Origin: Holophagaceae bacterium
Lineage (GTDB): Bacteria; Acidobacteriota; Holophagae; Holophagales; Holophagaceae
NCBI GenBank assembly: GCA_016720465.1
Contig: JADKKO010000002.1
Coordinates: 412,001 to 476,000 of the forward strand
Length of the DNA stretch: 64,000 nucleotides
Direction: 5' to 3'
The position numbers and the translations under genes were made by a program. Each line of letters starts with the position of its first letter. Positions within the stretch are counted from its first letter, which is position 1. Shown here in pieces: positions 50,858-58,794 of the stretch. The notes under the pieces were generated by a model. It searched no databases. It was not told the origin of the DNA and saw only the letters and a list, made by a program, of their open reading frames with translations.

Positions 50858-51355
50858 TCAACTCCGCCGCGTGGCCAGCAGGTGCCCGATCGCCACCGCG
50901 GCGGCATCGGCCGCGTCCGCTGCCAGGGGCGTTTTCAGGTTCAGGATGGTCATCACCATTTTTCCGACCTGGTTCTTGTCTGCCCACCCGTAGCCGCTCA
51001 CGGCTTTTTTCACCTGCATGGGGTTGTAGTCGCCGACGGGCAGGCCGTGCAGCGCGCCCGTCAGCAGGATCCCGCCGCGGATCTGGCCCAGCTTGATGGC
51101 CGTGGCGCTGTTCTTCTCCACGAAGGGCGATTCCACCGCCATGAAGTGTGGATGATGCGCGGCGATGACTTCTGAAAGGCTCAGATGGATGCCATGGATC
51201 CGTTCGGAGAACTCCGCGCCTCGCTTCGACCGGATGACGCCCGCCTCCACCAGCTCCATGCGCGATCCCAGCCGCGACACCACCGCCCATCCGCAGGCGA
51301 TGGAACCGGGATCCACGCCGAGGCAGATGGAAGGTTTGGTTGGGGGAGGGGGCAT
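50858..51355 (-). CDS. ruvC: Crossover junction endodeoxyribonuclease RuvC
   Basis: Holliday-junction resolvase of 165 aa. The RNase H-like active site is complete: Asp15 in GVDPGS, Glu75 in AVESPFV, and Asp147/Asp150 with His158 in AADAADAAAVAIGH. Length is normal. ruvA and ruvB are not nearby. The downstream membrane protein gene follows within a few nt, which suggests co-transcription without an obvious functional link. Confidence 0.95.
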   Translation of the reverse strand: MPPPPTKPSICLGVDPGSIACGWAVVSRLGSRMELVEAGVIRSKRGAEFSERIHGIHLSLSEVIAAHHPHFMAVESPFVEKNSATAIKLGQIRGGILLTGALHGLPVGDYNPMQVKKAVSGYGWADKNQVGKMVMTILNLKTPLAADAADAAAVAIGHLLATRRS

Positions 51356-51847
51356 GTAGTGATGCTAACGCCTCGGGCCTTGGTGCACTATTTTGGCGTG
51401 CTGGCGCCCAATGTGAAATTGAGGAAGTTGGTCGTGGCGAAGCTTCATCGGAAGAAGATGCCGATCCATGCGGCCACAGCATCGCCTACGAACAGATAAC
51501 CACGTGCAAGACCATCCCGCGGCGATGGATTCCCGTGGGCCCTCCGACCGCAGCGATTCTCGCCTGCGTCGAAGTCAAACCTCAACCGCCCTAGCAAGCT
51601 TGAAGAACTCTGAAAACCCAGAGCGCTATTCAACTTTGATCATCAAGGTAAGCGTAGGCTGCGCTTTCCCTTGACCCAGGCAAGCGCAGGGCGTATCAAC
51701 GAGCAGACCTTCTCCATGCCAACACCGTGGCACCACATCTGCTCAATGCAACCCCCCTTTTCAATCCTATCCCTAGCCCAAGCCCCAGGATCCAACCACC
51801 CCTGCCATTAAAATGGGGCCTTTGAATTTCCTATATACGAGGTATCC
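51356..51847. other. Gene-poor gap with a transposase remnant
   Basis: Apart from the transposase fragment listed separately, nothing coding is recognised between the divergent starts of ruvC and the Kelch lipoprotein gene. Base composition is lower in GC than in the flanking genes from about 51590 onward. A promoter for the Kelch gene is expected near its end but no convincing -35/-10 pair is seen. Confidence 0.5.
51362..51499 (+). pseudogene. IS91-family transposase fragment
   Basis: The frame ALVHYFGVLAPNVKLRKLVV resembles the conserved region of IS91/ISCR-type transposases in which an R/H-Y-x-G-V-L/F-A-P-N-x-x-L-R motif follows the catalytic tyrosine domain. Only about 25 recognisable codons remain; the following codons (HRKKMPIHAATASPTNR, then stop) do not match. 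No terminal sequences of an IS were found, so this is a relic. Confidence 0.55.
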
Positions 51848-54034
51848 ATGTCGCGCATCCGGCGAGGCTTTTCGTCCTTCTTGACCGCGTTGGGTTTGGC
51901 CTTCCTGTCGGCCGCCTGCGGGGGCGGGGGAAGCGGGACGCCGCCGCCCCCTCCGACCACCGGATCCTTGGCGCTCACCGTCACCGGACTTCCGGGTGGC
52001 GCGAGCGCCGCCATCGCCCTTTCGGGCCCCGGCGGGTTCAGCCAGAATCCCACCGCGTCCGCCTCCTGGCCGAACCTTACGCCGGGCTCCTACGTCATCA
52101 CCGCGTCCAATGTCACCTCTGCCAGCCTCACCTACCAGCCCTCCCCGGCGACCCAGACCGCGACGGTCACGGCGGGCCAGAATGCTATCGCCACCGTCGC
52201 CTACGCACCCCAGCCCGTCGCCATCAGCGTCAGCCCCACCAATCCAAAGATCGGGCTTGGGGGCACCGTCCAGTTGAACGCGGTGGTAACGGGTAGCGCC
52301 GACACGGCCGTGATCTGGGAGGTCCTGGAGAGTGCGGGCGGGTCAGTCACCGGGCCCGGCCTCTACACCGCCCCGAACACGGTGGGCGCCTACCATGTCC
52401 GCGCCACAGCCCACGCCGATCCATCCAAGCGTTCCGACGCGACCATCACGGTCAGCGCCCTCGGCGGATTCCGCATCTATCCGGCGGGCATCGACATTTA
52501 TCCCGGCGCCGCAGCGGATTTCAGCGCCTACGACGACAACACCGTGGTGACGACCGTGGCCTGGTCGGTGCCGGCGGCGGCAGGCACGATCAACCCGGCA
52601 AGCGGACACTTCGTGGCGGGTTCCACCCTCGGGACCTGGACCCTGACCGTCACGAACACTGTCACCCTTCAGACGGCCACCGCAACCATCAACGTGGTGA
52701 ACAACGTGACCTTCGCCCTCTATGGGTTTCCGGACCAGGGCCATCTGTACGTCGGGGACGGCGCGATGTTCGGTCCGGTCCTGGGACCCGAAGGGATCGA
52801 CCGGACCATCGCCTGGAGCATCCTCCCGGGCGGCGCCGGCGGCCAGCTCGTGGATATGAGCTGGTACCAGGATTACTACGCTCCCACCGCCCCCGGAACC
52901 GCCACAATCCGCGCGGTGCCGGCGGCGGATCCCACCAAGGCGGCCCAGAGGACCCTGATCGTTGATCCCGCGCCTCCCGGGTCGGGCTGGGCCCTCTCCA
53001 CCGTAGGATCTCCCGCAAGGACGCGCATCGCCCCAGCCATGGCCACGATGCCCGACGACCGCGTGGTCATCGCGGGAGGCGGAGGGGGACCGACGTGGTA
53101 CTACAACGAGCTGGTGGAAGTGTACGCGCCGGGTGCGGGGACCTTTTCCAGCCTGGCCAACCCGCTGCCGGCAGGACGCATGTTCACGACCCTCACCCCC
53201 CTGGACGCCAACCGGTTGCTCGTGGCCGGCGGCGAAATCCGCTACGACCAGGCGTCCAATACGGGCGAAGTGGTCAACCTTCAAACCGGGGCCGTGACCC
53301 CTGCGACCGGAACCCTCCGCGTGCCCCGCATGGGCCACCAGGCCACCAGCCTCACCACGGGCCCCAACGCCGGAAAGGTGTTGCTCACTGGGGGCATCGA
53401 CATGCCCATCTACGGGGCGGTGAATGCTACCGCGGACCTCTTCGATCCCGCTGGCAATGCCTTCTCGCCCTTCGCCCAGAACATGGAGGTGGCGCGGGTC
53501 TGGCATACCGCCACGCGCCTCAACGACGGGCGTGTGCTCATCGTGGGTGGCCGGGACGGCCAGACCGAACAGGCCACGGCCGAGATCTTCGATCCCATGG
53601 CGGGAACCTTCACCTACACCGCCGGCCCCATGGCCCAGGGACGGGCCTATCACACCGCCACGCTCCTCAACGACGGGCGGGTCCTCATCACCGGAGGCAC
53701 GACTCCGGGCGGCGTCACCCGCACCTGTGAAATCTTCAACCCCGCCACGGGCACCTTCTCCGCGGCCCCGGACATGAACGAACCCCGCGCGTTCCATACC
53801 GCCACCTTGATCTCCGGGGGCACCGAGGTCGTGGTCGCAGGAGGCAACTCCGGCAACTACCGATACCACGCCAGCGTGGAGACCTGGACGACCGGGCAAC
53901 CCGCCTGGAGCCTGCCGACCCTGATGCGCCGGCCCCGCCAATGGCACGGTGCAGCTCTCCTTCCCGACGGGAGCGTACTCCTGCTCGGCGACCTGGCCGG
54001 CGGCGCAACCCCCAGCGCGGACATCCTGGACTGA
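51848..54034 (+). CDS. Kelch-repeat lipoprotein with Ig-like domains
   Basis: Exported lipoprotein of 728 aa. The signal RIRRGFSSFLTALGLAFLSAAC ends in a lipobox (LSAAC) followed by a Gly/Pro linker. Residues of about 40 to 370 are Ig-like or PEGA-like beta domains (GSLALTVTGLPGG, VAISVSPTNPKIGLGGTVQL). Residues of about 380 to 728 hold Kelch-type propeller repeats with RVVIAGGGG, RLLVAGGEI, KVLLTGGID, RVLIVGGRD and RVLITGGTT, each followed by a TAEIFDPMAGTF-like strand. GAGG lies 6 nt before the ATG. Function unknown; likely a surface binding protein. The CDS has no transmembrane or sorting signal beyond the lipid anchor. Confidence 0.87.
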   Translation: MSRIRRGFSSFLTALGLAFLSAACGGGGSGTPPPPPTTGSLALTVTGLPGGASAAIALSGPGGFSQNPTASASWPNLTPGSYVITASNVTSASLTYQPSPATQTATVTAGQNAIATVAYAPQPVAISVSPTNPKIGLGGTVQLNAVVTGSADTAVIWEVLESAGGSVTGPGLYTAPNTVGAYHVRATAHADPSKRSDATITVSALGGFRIYPAGIDIYPGAAADFSAYDDNTVVTTVAWSVPAAAGTINPASGHFVAGSTLGTWTLTVTNTVTLQTATATINVVNNVTFALYGFPDQGHLYVGDGAMFGPVLGPEGIDRTIAWSILPGGAGGQLVDMSWYQDYYAPTAPGTATIRAVPAADPTKAAQRTLIVDPAPPGSGWALSTVGSPARTRIAPAMATMPDDRVVIAGGGGGPTWYYNELVEVYAPGAGTFSSLANPLPAGRMFTTLTPLDANRLLVAGGEIRYDQASNTGEVVNLQTGAVTPATGTLRVPRMGHQATSLTTGPNAGKVLLTGGIDMPIYGAVNATADLFDPAGNAFSPFAQNMEVARVWHTATRLNDGRVLIVGGRDGQTEQATAEIFDPMAGTFTYTAGPMAQGRAYHTATLLNDGRVLITGGTTPGGVTRTCEIFNPATGTFSAAPDMNEPRAFHTATLISGGTEVVVAGGNSGNYRYHASVETWTTGQPAWSLPTLMRRPRQWHGAALLPDGSVLLLGDLAGGATPSADILD

Positions 54035-54214
54035 CCTAGACGACCCGGGACCACCTGATCGCCTTCCTCACCTCTGCAACTCGATGACCCCCTCGCGGTT
54101 CAGCTCCACGCTGCCCATTCCCCTGTACCTTCAATTGCAGCGAAGCCTGCGCCGCCTGATATATACCCTCAGAACGGCACCCTAAATCCTCCATGCGATC
54201 TGCACACCCGTCAC

Positions 54215-54535
54215 TCACGATGGAACGGCCCAATCCAACAGAACCAATTCGTCAATCCGATGAAAGTGCTTGGTGTGGTTGGTGACGAGGGCATGGCCAT
54301 GCGCGAGCGCCGTGCTTGCGATCAACAGATCCCGATCCTGGATCATCGTGGCCTTGAGCCGATGCTTCAGGCGACCGCGCCCGCATCGAAGGGGAGCACG
54401 GAATAGGAGGCTCGCAGGTCAGCGATGGGCCCATCGAGTTTTGCTGCGCGGTCAGGATAGTTGTATTTCCCGTGCATGAGTTTCGCGAGCACACCGGCGC
54501 CCCAAACCCACGGCTTTCACCAGATCAAAGTTCAT
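54215..54535 (-). pseudogene. Decayed VapC/FitB-type PIN toxin gene
   Basis: Two frames of the minus strand together read as the C-terminal two thirds of a PIN-domain toxin. The first gives LAKLMHGKYNYPDRAAKLDG and ADLRASYSVLPFDAGAVA, then a stop; after a shift the second gives LKHRLKATMIQDRDLLIAST, ALAHGHALVTNHTKHFHRID and ELVLLDWAVPS. DRDLLIAS.ALAHGHALVT is the conserved PIN block with its Asp. The N-terminal LLDTN motif with the first catalytic Asp is missing and the frame is broken, so the gene is dead. It overlaps the antitoxin remnant (ATGA). Confidence 0.75.
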
Positions 54536-54675
54536 GTGGCGGGCTGGGGCTGGCGGTCTCCGCTCACGGCGCGCTCCAGGATTTCCGCTTCCATGGAACG
54601 CCGATGGGCGTGGGCAAGCGGTTTGACGCCCAGCACGACCAGCTCGGGGACCTTGCGGACACGGATGGTGGGCAA
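54532..54675 (-). pseudogene. Antitoxin remnant (FitA/VapB-type)
   Basis: Minus-strand frame PTIRVRKVPELVVLGVKPLA and AHAHRRSMEAEILERAVSG resembles ribbon-helix-helix antitoxins (TIR.R.VPe....LK..A..H.RSMEAEIL). It starts at TTG 54675 or nearby and ends in an ATGA overlap with the PIN remnant, the normal layout of such pairs. The middle looks altered and the RHH helix may be incomplete. The surrounding 180 nt upstream and 100 nt downstream are empty. Confidence 0.6.
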
Positions 54676-54794
54676 GGAAACGTCCAAGATTCAGTTTAGG
54701 GTTGCCTCAAAATCATGCAGGCAGAATGCTTTCATGCACGATTTAATCAACGGATCAGACGGTTTCCCCCCCTTTTTTCTCCGCAGGGAATTCA

Positions 54795-55928
54795 TCAGGC
54801 CGCGACCCGATTGCGCCCCTCCTCCTTGGCCTTATAAAGCGCCGCGTCGGCTTGGGCGATGGTCTCTTCAATGCTTCGGTCGGTCAGGTGCTCGGCCACC
54901 CCCAGGGACAGGGTCACTTGGATCCGTGAGCCATCGAGGTCGATGACAAGCTCAGAGATCGCCGTGCGCGTGGACTCGGCCGCATGCACCGCCCCTTCTT
55001 TCCCCGTGTCCGGCAGCAGGAGGATGAATTCCTCTCCCCCCCATCGGGCGGCCACATCCTGGCTTCGCAGGGGGGAACGGATGGCACCCGCCACGGCCTT
55101 CAGCACGGCGTCGCCCGCCGCGTGCCCCAGGGAGTCGTTGACGCGCTTGAAGTGGTCCAGGTCCGACAGCACGATGGAGACGGGTTTCCCCGATCGGCGG
55201 CTCCGTGCGAGCGCGCCGTCGGTGGCTTCGAGGAAACCCCGTCGGTTCGGCAATCCCGTTAGCGAATCGGTTCGGGAGGCCTCTTCTTCACGCTCGAAAC
55301 GGTTGATGAGGGAGCGGGTGGACGCCAGGAACAGGACCATGAACCCCACGAAGGGAAGCCCGTTGGGGATTGGGGCGAGGCGAAACTCCTTCAGGAGGTC
55401 GAGGATGAGGCACGCGGTAAGGACCAGGAAGCCTTTCGCCACCAGTCTCGGATCGCTGCCGCCTTCCCTGGCCGCACGGATGGCTCGCGCCATGGCCCAG
55501 CCGAGGAGGACGAAGCAGCCCAGGAGGAGGATAGGTAGGAGCCGGGGAAGCAGAAGTCCAGGGATGGGAGCCAGTATCAATACAAAGGTTTGGAGAATTC
55601 TGGCGACCCGGCCCGCCTGTTTGTGGCCGAGCGAGCAGACCAGCTCGAACAGACACACCGTGGCCACCGCGACCCCGATTCCGTTCAGCGCCTCGATCCA
55701 AGGTGGTGCCGCAAGTTCGAGGCGGCGGACCACCATGCCCGTGATGTCCACCATGAGCGCGCCTGCGCTGGAGCCCGCCAGCCATAAGTGGCCCATGCGA
55801 TCCTGGCGGCGGAACCATAGCGCCAGATTGATCGTCCCGAAAACCAGGTAGACACCCGCTCCGAAGGCCTCCCAAAGTTCCACGGGCAAGGCCGTGGATC
55901 TGACCATGTGGCCGAGAGCGCCCAGCAT
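54795..55928 (-). CDS. Membrane-bound diguanylate cyclase (GGDEF)
   Basis: Predicted c-di-GMP synthase of 377 aa. The N-terminal 200 residues hold about six transmembrane helices (LWEAFGAGVYLVFGTINLAL, GIGVAVATVCLFELVCSL, LPILLLGCFVLLGWAMA, FVGFMVLFLASTRSLI). The GGDEF domain starts DSLTGLPNRRGFLEATD; the active site RWGGEEF is intact and the inhibitory site RSQD lies five residues before it, so product feedback is expected. Start ATG 55928 follows GGAGGGGG. Downstream of rnr on the same strand, 158 bp apart; a small hairpin CCTTCCA-gcctg-TGGAAGG lies at 55973-55991. Confidence 0.92.
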   Translation of the reverse strand: MLGALGHMVRSTALPVELWEAFGAGVYLVFGTINLALWFRRQDRMGHLWLAGSSAGALMVDITGMVVRRLELAAPPWIEALNGIGVAVATVCLFELVCSLGHKQAGRVARILQTFVLILAPIPGLLLPRLLPILLLGCFVLLGWAMARAIRAAREGGSDPRLVAKGFLVLTACLILDLLKEFRLAPIPNGLPFVGFMVLFLASTRSLINRFEREEEASRTDSLTGLPNRRGFLEATDGALARSRRSGKPVSIVLSDLDHFKRVNDSLGHAAGDAVLKAVAGAIRSPLRSQDVAARWGGEEFILLLPDTGKEGAVHAAESTRTAISELVIDLDGSRIQVTLSLGVAEHLTDRSIEETIAQADAALYKAKEEGRNRVAA

Positions 55929-56086
55929 TCCCCCTCCTTCGCCCTTAGCCTACACCGGCACCGCTGGCTCCACCTTCCAGCCTGTGGAAGGCGAGGCCTC
56001 CCCGGCGTAGTGCCGTCGTGCCTATCCACTTTGAATCCCTAAACGGCTCTCAAACGAATTTTCCCGGTGGAGGTTGGCTTGCGTTC

Positions 56087-58480
56087 CTATCCGCGCTTCT
56101 TCCCCGGCTTCGGGCCGCGCACAGTGCCTTTGGGTGGCTTGATTCTGGAAGTCGGAGCAGGTCGATCACCATGGCTCCGCGCCTCGGTGTTTCGCGCTGC
56201 GGGCCGGTCATCCCGTCCCCGTGCCGGAGGGCGGCCTGTCCGGGCTGGTTTTTCGGTTCGGGTTGGCCGCTCCGAAGAACGTCGAGGCGTTTCTCTGGAA
56301 GATGGCCTGGCTTCGTTCCGCACACGTGCGGTGGGTTTCGGCGCCCGTCGCTCGGGCACGAAATCCGATTCCCTCAGGGTCGCGGGGCCAGCAAGCGTGG
56401 GAACGAACGTGTAGGGCTTCCCTTTGGCGTCGCTGGCGGTGGCTTCGGCCACCCAGGCGCTGACCCGGCGGAGATCCTCGTCCACACCGATGATCTCGAC
56501 CTTCACGGCATCGCCGATGGAAAGCACCACCTGGCCCTTCATGCCCGTGGCCTTGGTGCGGTTTTCGTCCAGAAAGAAATTGCCTCCGAGTGCTCCCAGG
56601 GGCACGCCGACTTCCACGAAGGGCGAGTCCAACCGCACGAAGGCCACCTTGGGCGAGAAGCCCTGGATGCGGCCCGAGAAGCGGCGGCCGATCTTGGGTT
56701 TCATCAAGAGACAGGTCTTCCAGCGATCATTTTCCCGCTCGGCTTCGGTGGATTTCTGCTCGGCGTCGCTGGCCTGTTTCGCGATGAGCGCCATCTGGGC
56801 ATGAAGGGTCTCGGGCAGCCTTTCGCCCCGCAGGACCTTGCGCAGATAGCGATGGACGATGAGGTCGGGATAGCGGCGGATGGGCGAGGTGAAATGCAGG
56901 TAGTCCTGCAAGGCCAGCCCGGAATGCCCGATGTTGTCGGCGCTGTATTCCGCGCGCTTGAGGGACCGCAGCAGCATGGTGTTGAGCATGACCTCCAGCG
57001 GGCCGCCTCGGATCTTGTCCAGCAGCGCGTTGAGCACTTCCGGCGTGGGCACTTCGTTGACCCGCAACAGGTCGAAGGTCCGGGCGATCTCGGCGAAGGT
57101 CTCCAGCTTCACCGGGTCGGGCTCGTCGTGGATGCGGTAGATCGTCGGGATTTTTTTCCGCGTGAAGAAGCGCGCCACGGCCTCGTTGGCGAAGAGCATG
57201 AACTCCTCGATCATGGTGTGGGCTTCGTGGTGCGCGTACTTGCGCGCGTCCACGGGGCGGCCTTCTTCGTCGAAGATGAATTCCGTTTCCTCGCTTTCGA
57301 ACGCCAGCGCGCCGCGGCTCAGGCGCTTGGTGGTGAGCTGCCTTGACAGCACCAGACACTGGTCCAGCAGCCCGCAGACGTCCTCGCCGAGTTCAGCGCG
57401 CTTGCGCGGGGACAGATCCAGGCTGGCTTCCTTTACCTCGTCGTAGGTCAGGCGTTTGGTCGAGTGGATCACACTTTCCGTGAAGCGCGTCTCCACGATC
57501 TCAAGCTCAGGTGAGATGGTCAGCCACGCGGTCATGGTCAAGCGGTCCACGCCTTCGCGGAGCGAGCACAGGTCGCCGCTGAGGCGGTCCGGGATCATCG
57601 GGATGCATTCATCCGGGAAATAGACGCTGGTGCCGCGAAGGTTGGCCTCTGTATCAAGCGGTCCGCCTTCCTTCACGTAGTGGCTCACATCGGCGATATG
57701 GACCCCCAGAATCCAGCCGCCACCCTCGTTGTCGGGCAGCACTTCCAGCGAGATGGCGTCGTCGAAATCCTTGGCCGTGGGCGGATCCACCGTGACGATG
57801 ACGAGGTCGCGCAGATCCTCGCGGCCCTTGATCCAATTGGTTGAAATCGCAGTGGGGAAGGGCGCCAGTTCGTTCATCACCTGAGGCGGGAATTCCGTGC
57901 GCAGGTTGAACAGCGCGGCCGTGAGCTTGTTTTCGATTTTAAGATCCGTGGACTTGCCCAGGCGGGCCACCACGGTGCCGCGGATCTGTTTGGACGCCAG
58001 ATCAGGATCCAGCAGCACACTGACGAAATCGCCGTCCTGGGCCAGGTCGGTCTCTGGCACCGCGATGATCTGGGACATTCGGGGCTCGATGGGAATGGCG
58101 CGCCAGCCCCAATCCTGTTTCTGCAAGTGCGCGGGCAGCGGATCGGTGCTGCGGGAAAGGATTTTCAGGATGCGGGCCTTGACCCTGCCTTCAAAGGTTT
58201 CCCCGCTGATCTCGGCCTGCACGCGATCGCCGTGGATGGCGTCGTGGGTCTCCCGCCAGTCCACCAGGATGTCCATCTTGGCGGCCTTGGTCAGGCCCAT
58301 GGGGCGCAGGAAGCCGCCGGTCCCTTCGGGCTGGCCCAGGAAGGTCGCTTCGAAGGTCTCGAAGTCGCGGATGGCCGCGCCGGGTTTGGGCGGGGCGGGA
58401 TCCTTGGACCTGGCAGGACGGCGATCAGCGGCGCGGTGTGTGGTTTTCGGAATGAAGCGGCTCTTGCCGTGGTTGGTCAT
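56087..58480 (-). CDS. rnr: Ribonuclease R (RNB-family exoribonuclease)
   Basis: 3'-5' exoribonuclease of 797 aa. Cold-shock domains occupy about residues 45-210, the RNB domain begins VTVDPPTAKDFDDAISLEV (metal-binding acidic cluster) and continues with VHIADVSHYVKEGGPLDTEA, TSVYFPDECIPMIPDRLSG and HFTSPIRRYPDLIVHRYLR. An S1 domain follows (FSGRIQGFSPKVAFVRLDSP). The last 90 residues are a very basic, Arg/Pro-rich tail (PPKGTVRGPKPGKKRG at the end), as in many RNase R proteins. No neighbouring smpB is in the window. Confidence 0.94.
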   Translation of the reverse strand: MTNHGKSRFIPKTTHRAADRRPARSKDPAPPKPGAAIRDFETFEATFLGQPEGTGGFLRPMGLTKAAKMDILVDWRETHDAIHGDRVQAEISGETFEGRVKARILKILSRSTDPLPAHLQKQDWGWRAIPIEPRMSQIIAVPETDLAQDGDFVSVLLDPDLASKQIRGTVVARLGKSTDLKIENKLTAALFNLRTEFPPQVMNELAPFPTAISTNWIKGREDLRDLVIVTVDPPTAKDFDDAISLEVLPDNEGGGWILGVHIADVSHYVKEGGPLDTEANLRGTSVYFPDECIPMIPDRLSGDLCSLREGVDRLTMTAWLTISPELEIVETRFTESVIHSTKRLTYDEVKEASLDLSPRKRAELGEDVCGLLDQCLVLSRQLTTKRLSRGALAFESEETEFIFDEEGRPVDARKYAHHEAHTMIEEFMLFANEAVARFFTRKKIPTIYRIHDEPDPVKLETFAEIARTFDLLRVNEVPTPEVLNALLDKIRGGPLEVMLNTMLLRSLKRAEYSADNIGHSGLALQDYLHFTSPIRRYPDLIVHRYLRKVLRGERLPETLHAQMALIAKQASDAEQKSTEAERENDRWKTCLLMKPKIGRRFSGRIQGFSPKVAFVRLDSPFVEVGVPLGALGGNFFLDENRTKATGMKGQVVLSIGDAVKVEIIGVDEDLRRVSAWVAEATASDAKGKPYTFVPTLAGPATLRESDFVPERRAPKPTARVRNEARPSSRETPRRSSERPTRTEKPARTGRPPARGRDDRPAARNTEARSHGDRPAPTSRIKPPKGTVRGPKPGKKRG

Positions 58481-58794
58481 GCATCAGCATATCAGCGGAC
58501 CGGCTTTATCCCATGGCAACGGGGTCACTGCACCAGCACCAGCTTCGATTCGAATCCCTCGGCGGCTTCCTTGTTGAAGGTCCCCGGGGGCTTAGAGTCC
58601 GCCCGCCAAAAACCGGCTGCGCAGGGCCAGGGCGCGGCTTGTCTTGGCCTCATTTATGAATGTCCAAGGAAATGGGATGAAGGGGAGGGATGGGACATTA
58701 GAGAACGCACTTGTTTTCAGTTTTGATTCAGAGATCGATGTGAATCATTCAGTTTGCTGAATCAGTGAATCAATGATGCGAAATCTGATACCTG
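58481..58794. other. Gap upstream of rnr, possible small gene remnant
   Basis: No clear gene. On the minus strand a 41-codon frame (about 58527-58652) ends PPGTFNKEAAEGFESKLVLV before a Gln and a stop; this looks like a genuine protein C-terminus but no family was recognised. The AT-richer part 58640-58790 contains ATTCAG-tttg-CTGAAT (58747-58762) and probably the end of the DUF3857 transcript and the rnr promoter. Confidence 0.4.
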
